A DNA stretch of 64,000 nucleotides from Gemmatimonadota bacterium. GTDB taxonomy: Bacteria > Gemmatimonadota > Gemmatimonadetes > Gemmatimonadales > Gemmatimonadaceae. Positions 62,471-64,000 of the stretch are shown one piece after another (the stretch's first letter is position 1; the number at the start of each line of letters is the position of its first letter). Under the pieces are notes generated by a model. It did not search any database and had not been told where the DNA came from. It saw only the letters and a list, made by a program, of their open reading frames with translations. A program made the translations under genes and the position numbers. The stretch spans positions 1 through 64,000 of the forward strand of contig JAJPIM010000026.1 of the NCBI GenBank assembly GCA_021324775.1, given 5' to 3'.

Positions 62471-63445
62471 ATGCCAGAGGCCACCTTGGGAGCGACAAAA
62501 CGCGCCGCGCGCCCGCTGCTTGTGCTCATTGCGAACGACCAGGAGTGGTCTGCCCGGTCGCTCGAAACGATCCTTGGCCCGAACGGCTATGCAGTGCTGC
62601 GGACGTACAACGCGCGCCAGACGCTCGATCTCGCACGGCGCGTTCGGCCTGACGCGGTGATTCTCGACGCGAGGCTGCCTGACGGCGACGGATTGGAGTT
62701 GTGCGCGGCGTTGCGCGGCGAAGACCAACTCGGCCCGGCGACGCCCATGATCGTGACCACCTCCGATCCTGGCCAGCGCTCGCAGCAGGTCGCCGCCTAC
62801 AGGAGCGGGGCGTGGGACTACGTGGCTCTCCCGCTCGATGGGGACGTCCTGCTGCACAAGCTGGACACCTTTGCGAGGGCCAAACGGGAGGCCGACCGCC
62901 TCCGGGACGAAGGGCTTCTCGATCCCGCGACCGGGTTGTACAACGCGCGCGGGTTGGCGCGTCGTGCCCGTGAGATCGGGGCGGCGGCGGCGCGGCGCCG
63001 CGACCCGCTCGCCTGTGTCGCGCTCACCCCATCGCCCGACGGCGCACGCATGGATGATGCGGCCACCGACGATGCCGTCGTGCGTGTCGCCGAGCAGTTG
63101 GGCGGCGTGCTGCAGCGGACTGGCCGGACGTCCGACGCCGTTGGCCGGCTCGGTCCCACCGAGTTCGCCATCGTCGCCGCGGCGACCGAGGCGTCGGGGG
63201 CCGAGCGCCTGGCCGAACGCGTGCGTGCAATCATGGATGCGGAGCACATCGTGATCCCGCGGGGCGCCGATGGCGCGGCGCGCGTCCGGATCCGCGCCGG
63301 CTACTATGCGGTGCCTGACTATGCGGAATCCGCAGTCGATGCGGTCGAGATGCTGGTCCGCGCGGCGGCGGCGCTGCGGCAAGGAGCGGGACGCGGGGGG
63401 GCCTTGAACGTCCCCATTCAGGCCTTCGCGGGCGTTCGCGCCTAG
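62471..63445 (+). CDS. Response regulator with degenerate GGDEF domain
   Basis: 324 residues. Seen: receiver domain with Asp66 in VILDARLPDGDG; the later Lys of YVxKP appears as YVALPLD. The second domain begins DPATGLYNARGL and in place of GGDEF has GRLGPTEF (residues 226-231), so no catalytic diguanylate cyclase signature. The RxxD inhibitory site is not evident. Known: degenerate GGDEF domains often act as c-di-GMP or partner sensors. Inferred: it links signalling to the polysaccharide locus. Start ATG 62471 has no clear ribosome site. Confidence 0.85.
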   Translation: MPEATLGATKRAARPLLVLIANDQEWSARSLETILGPNGYAVLRTYNARQTLDLARRVRPDAVILDARLPDGDGLELCAALRGEDQLGPATPMIVTTSDPGQRSQQVAAYRSGAWDYVALPLDGDVLLHKLDTFARAKREADRLRDEGLLDPATGLYNARGLARRAREIGAAAARRRDPLACVALTPSPDGARMDDAATDDAVVRVAEQLGGVLQRTGRTSDAVGRLGPTEFAIVAAATEASGAERLAERVRAIMDAEHIVIPRGADGAARVRIRAGYYAVPDYAESAVDAVEMLVRAAAALRQGAGRGGALNVPIQAFAGVRA

Positions 63446-63467
63446 CCGCCGTTCGCGAACGGCGGCT
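63444..63467. terminator. 24-bp palindrome between convergent genes
   Basis: AGCCGCCGTTCGCGAACGGCGGCT is its own reverse complement and begins at the regulator's stop codon. It lies between the regulator and the CpsD-like gene. No T-tract, so factor-dependent or bidirectional termination is the likely use. Confidence 0.5.
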
Positions 63468-63570
63468 GCTGCGTTGGCCGCTGGCATCCGTCACTGGGCT
63501 GGGCCGTTAGACCTGCGCCCCTAAGCGCGCTGCGCGTTCAGCGCATCTCGGCCGGGGCTCGCCAGCTTCG

Positions 63571-64000
63571 CTAGCCCGTGACTTCCTCACGCGTTCCGAC
63601 TTCGCCCACTCTCGACGGGAGTTGGGCCTGGCGCTCGGAGTCGTCGAGGTTGTACCCGTAGAGATACGAGTAGTAGCGGAACGCGCCTTCCGCCTTGATA
63701 TCGTTCAGCACACATCCGAGCACGCGGATCGGATACCGGTCGACGACACTCAGCTTGGCCTGTGCCATCTGGCGATCGCTGCGGCCGACGCGGAGCACGA
63801 CCATGAGGTTGCCGGTCGCGGCACCGAGCGCAAACGGATCGATTCCCGCGCCCAGCGGCGGGCTGTCGATGATGATGACGTCGAAGTGCGGCCGGAGCGA
63901 GTTGAGGAATTGCAGCATGCGTTCCGACGCGAGCAGCTCCGGTCCGCGATGCCGTCGCGCCCCGCAGGAGACGACGGTGAGATTCTCGTAGTCGGTGTTC
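63571..64000 (-). CDS. CpsD/CapB-type tyrosine kinase, C-terminal part
   Basis: The frame is open to the right edge, so the N-terminal part is outside; about 143 codons are seen. Seen: VVSCGARRHRGPELLASERM, Walker A'/B-like IIIDSPPLGAGIDPFAL, and a C-terminal cluster of tyrosines (RYYSYLYGYNLDD). Known: BY-kinases regulate polysaccharide polymerisation and export with a Wza/Wzc-type complex, by phosphorylating their own tyrosine cluster. A Wzc-like part may lie upstream outside the window. Confidence 0.9.
   Translation of the reverse strand, partial: NTDYENLTVVSCGARRHRGPELLASERMLQFLNSLRPHFDVIIIDSPPLGAGIDPFALGAATGNLMVVLRVGRSDRQMAQAKLSVVDRYPIRVLGCVLNDIKAEGAFRYYSYLYGYNLDDSERQAQLPSRVGEVGTREEVTG

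Overview
The window is high-GC bacterial DNA (strong G/C third-position bias, frequent GTG starts, dense four-base stop/start overlaps). An ADOP-type ABC permease at the left edge, a MoxR-DUF58-DUF4350-DUF4129 block, and XrtA-associated polysaccharide genes suggest Gemmatimonadota or a similar phylum such as Acidobacteriota. This is an inference from gene content; no marker gene is present. I recognised no rRNA, tRNA, CRISPR array or insertion sequence.

Layout. 1-1680: C-terminal part of an ADOP permease. 2106-6581 (minus): DUF4129, DUF4350, MoxR ATPase and DUF58. 6738-7991: a methyltransferase with its own promoter and an 18-codon leader ORF. 8122-10311 (minus): small membrane protein, acyl-CoA dehydrogenase and a DUF6438 protein. 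10416-16758 (minus): full-length MetH, a homocysteine methyltransferase-MTHFR fusion and a CbiX-type chelatase, preceded by a leader ORF and an attenuator-like hairpin. 17216-18727: O-antigen ligase, then a five-copy 14-bp tandem repeat. 18796-21348 (minus): a receiver-like protein, YggT and a VanZ fusion.

From 21388 to the right edge almost everything concerns surface polysaccharide. 21388-27329 (plus): XrtA-type deacetylase, FemAB-like protein, GT39, a frameshifted GT2 and a DegT aminotransferase. 27330-32166: two exported proteins with Ig-like domains and a shared C-terminal domain, each directly behind a c-di-GMP-I (GEMM) riboswitch. 33770-37329 (plus): deacetylase, ATP-grasp and GT4, with a strong promoter flanked by an inverted repeat before the ATP-grasp gene. 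37352-56346 (minus): an 11-gene, 19-kb apparent transcription unit with a deacetylase-GT2 fusion, FAD oxidoreductase, deacetylase, AsnB, UDP-sugar dehydrogenase, three GT39 proteins, acyltransferase-SGNH, a GT-C-like protein and a flippase. 56658-59023 (plus): GT4 and GT2. 59050-62016 (minus): UbiA prenyltransferase, initiating sugar transferase and Wza-like export protein. 62471-63445: receiver plus degenerate GGDEF protein. The right edge cuts a CpsD-like tyrosine kinase.

Working together: the sugar transferase starts a lipid-linked repeat unit, the GTs and the UDP-sugar, Asn-dependent and DegT enzymes build and decorate it, the flippase moves it across the membrane, GT-C enzymes, acyltransferase and deacetylases modify it, and the O-antigen ligase, Wza and CpsD polymerise and export it. 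The riboswitches place two exported proteins under c-di-GMP control. Several domains here have lost catalytic residues (deacetylase domain, SGNH domain, GGDEF domain), the most unusual feature of the locus.
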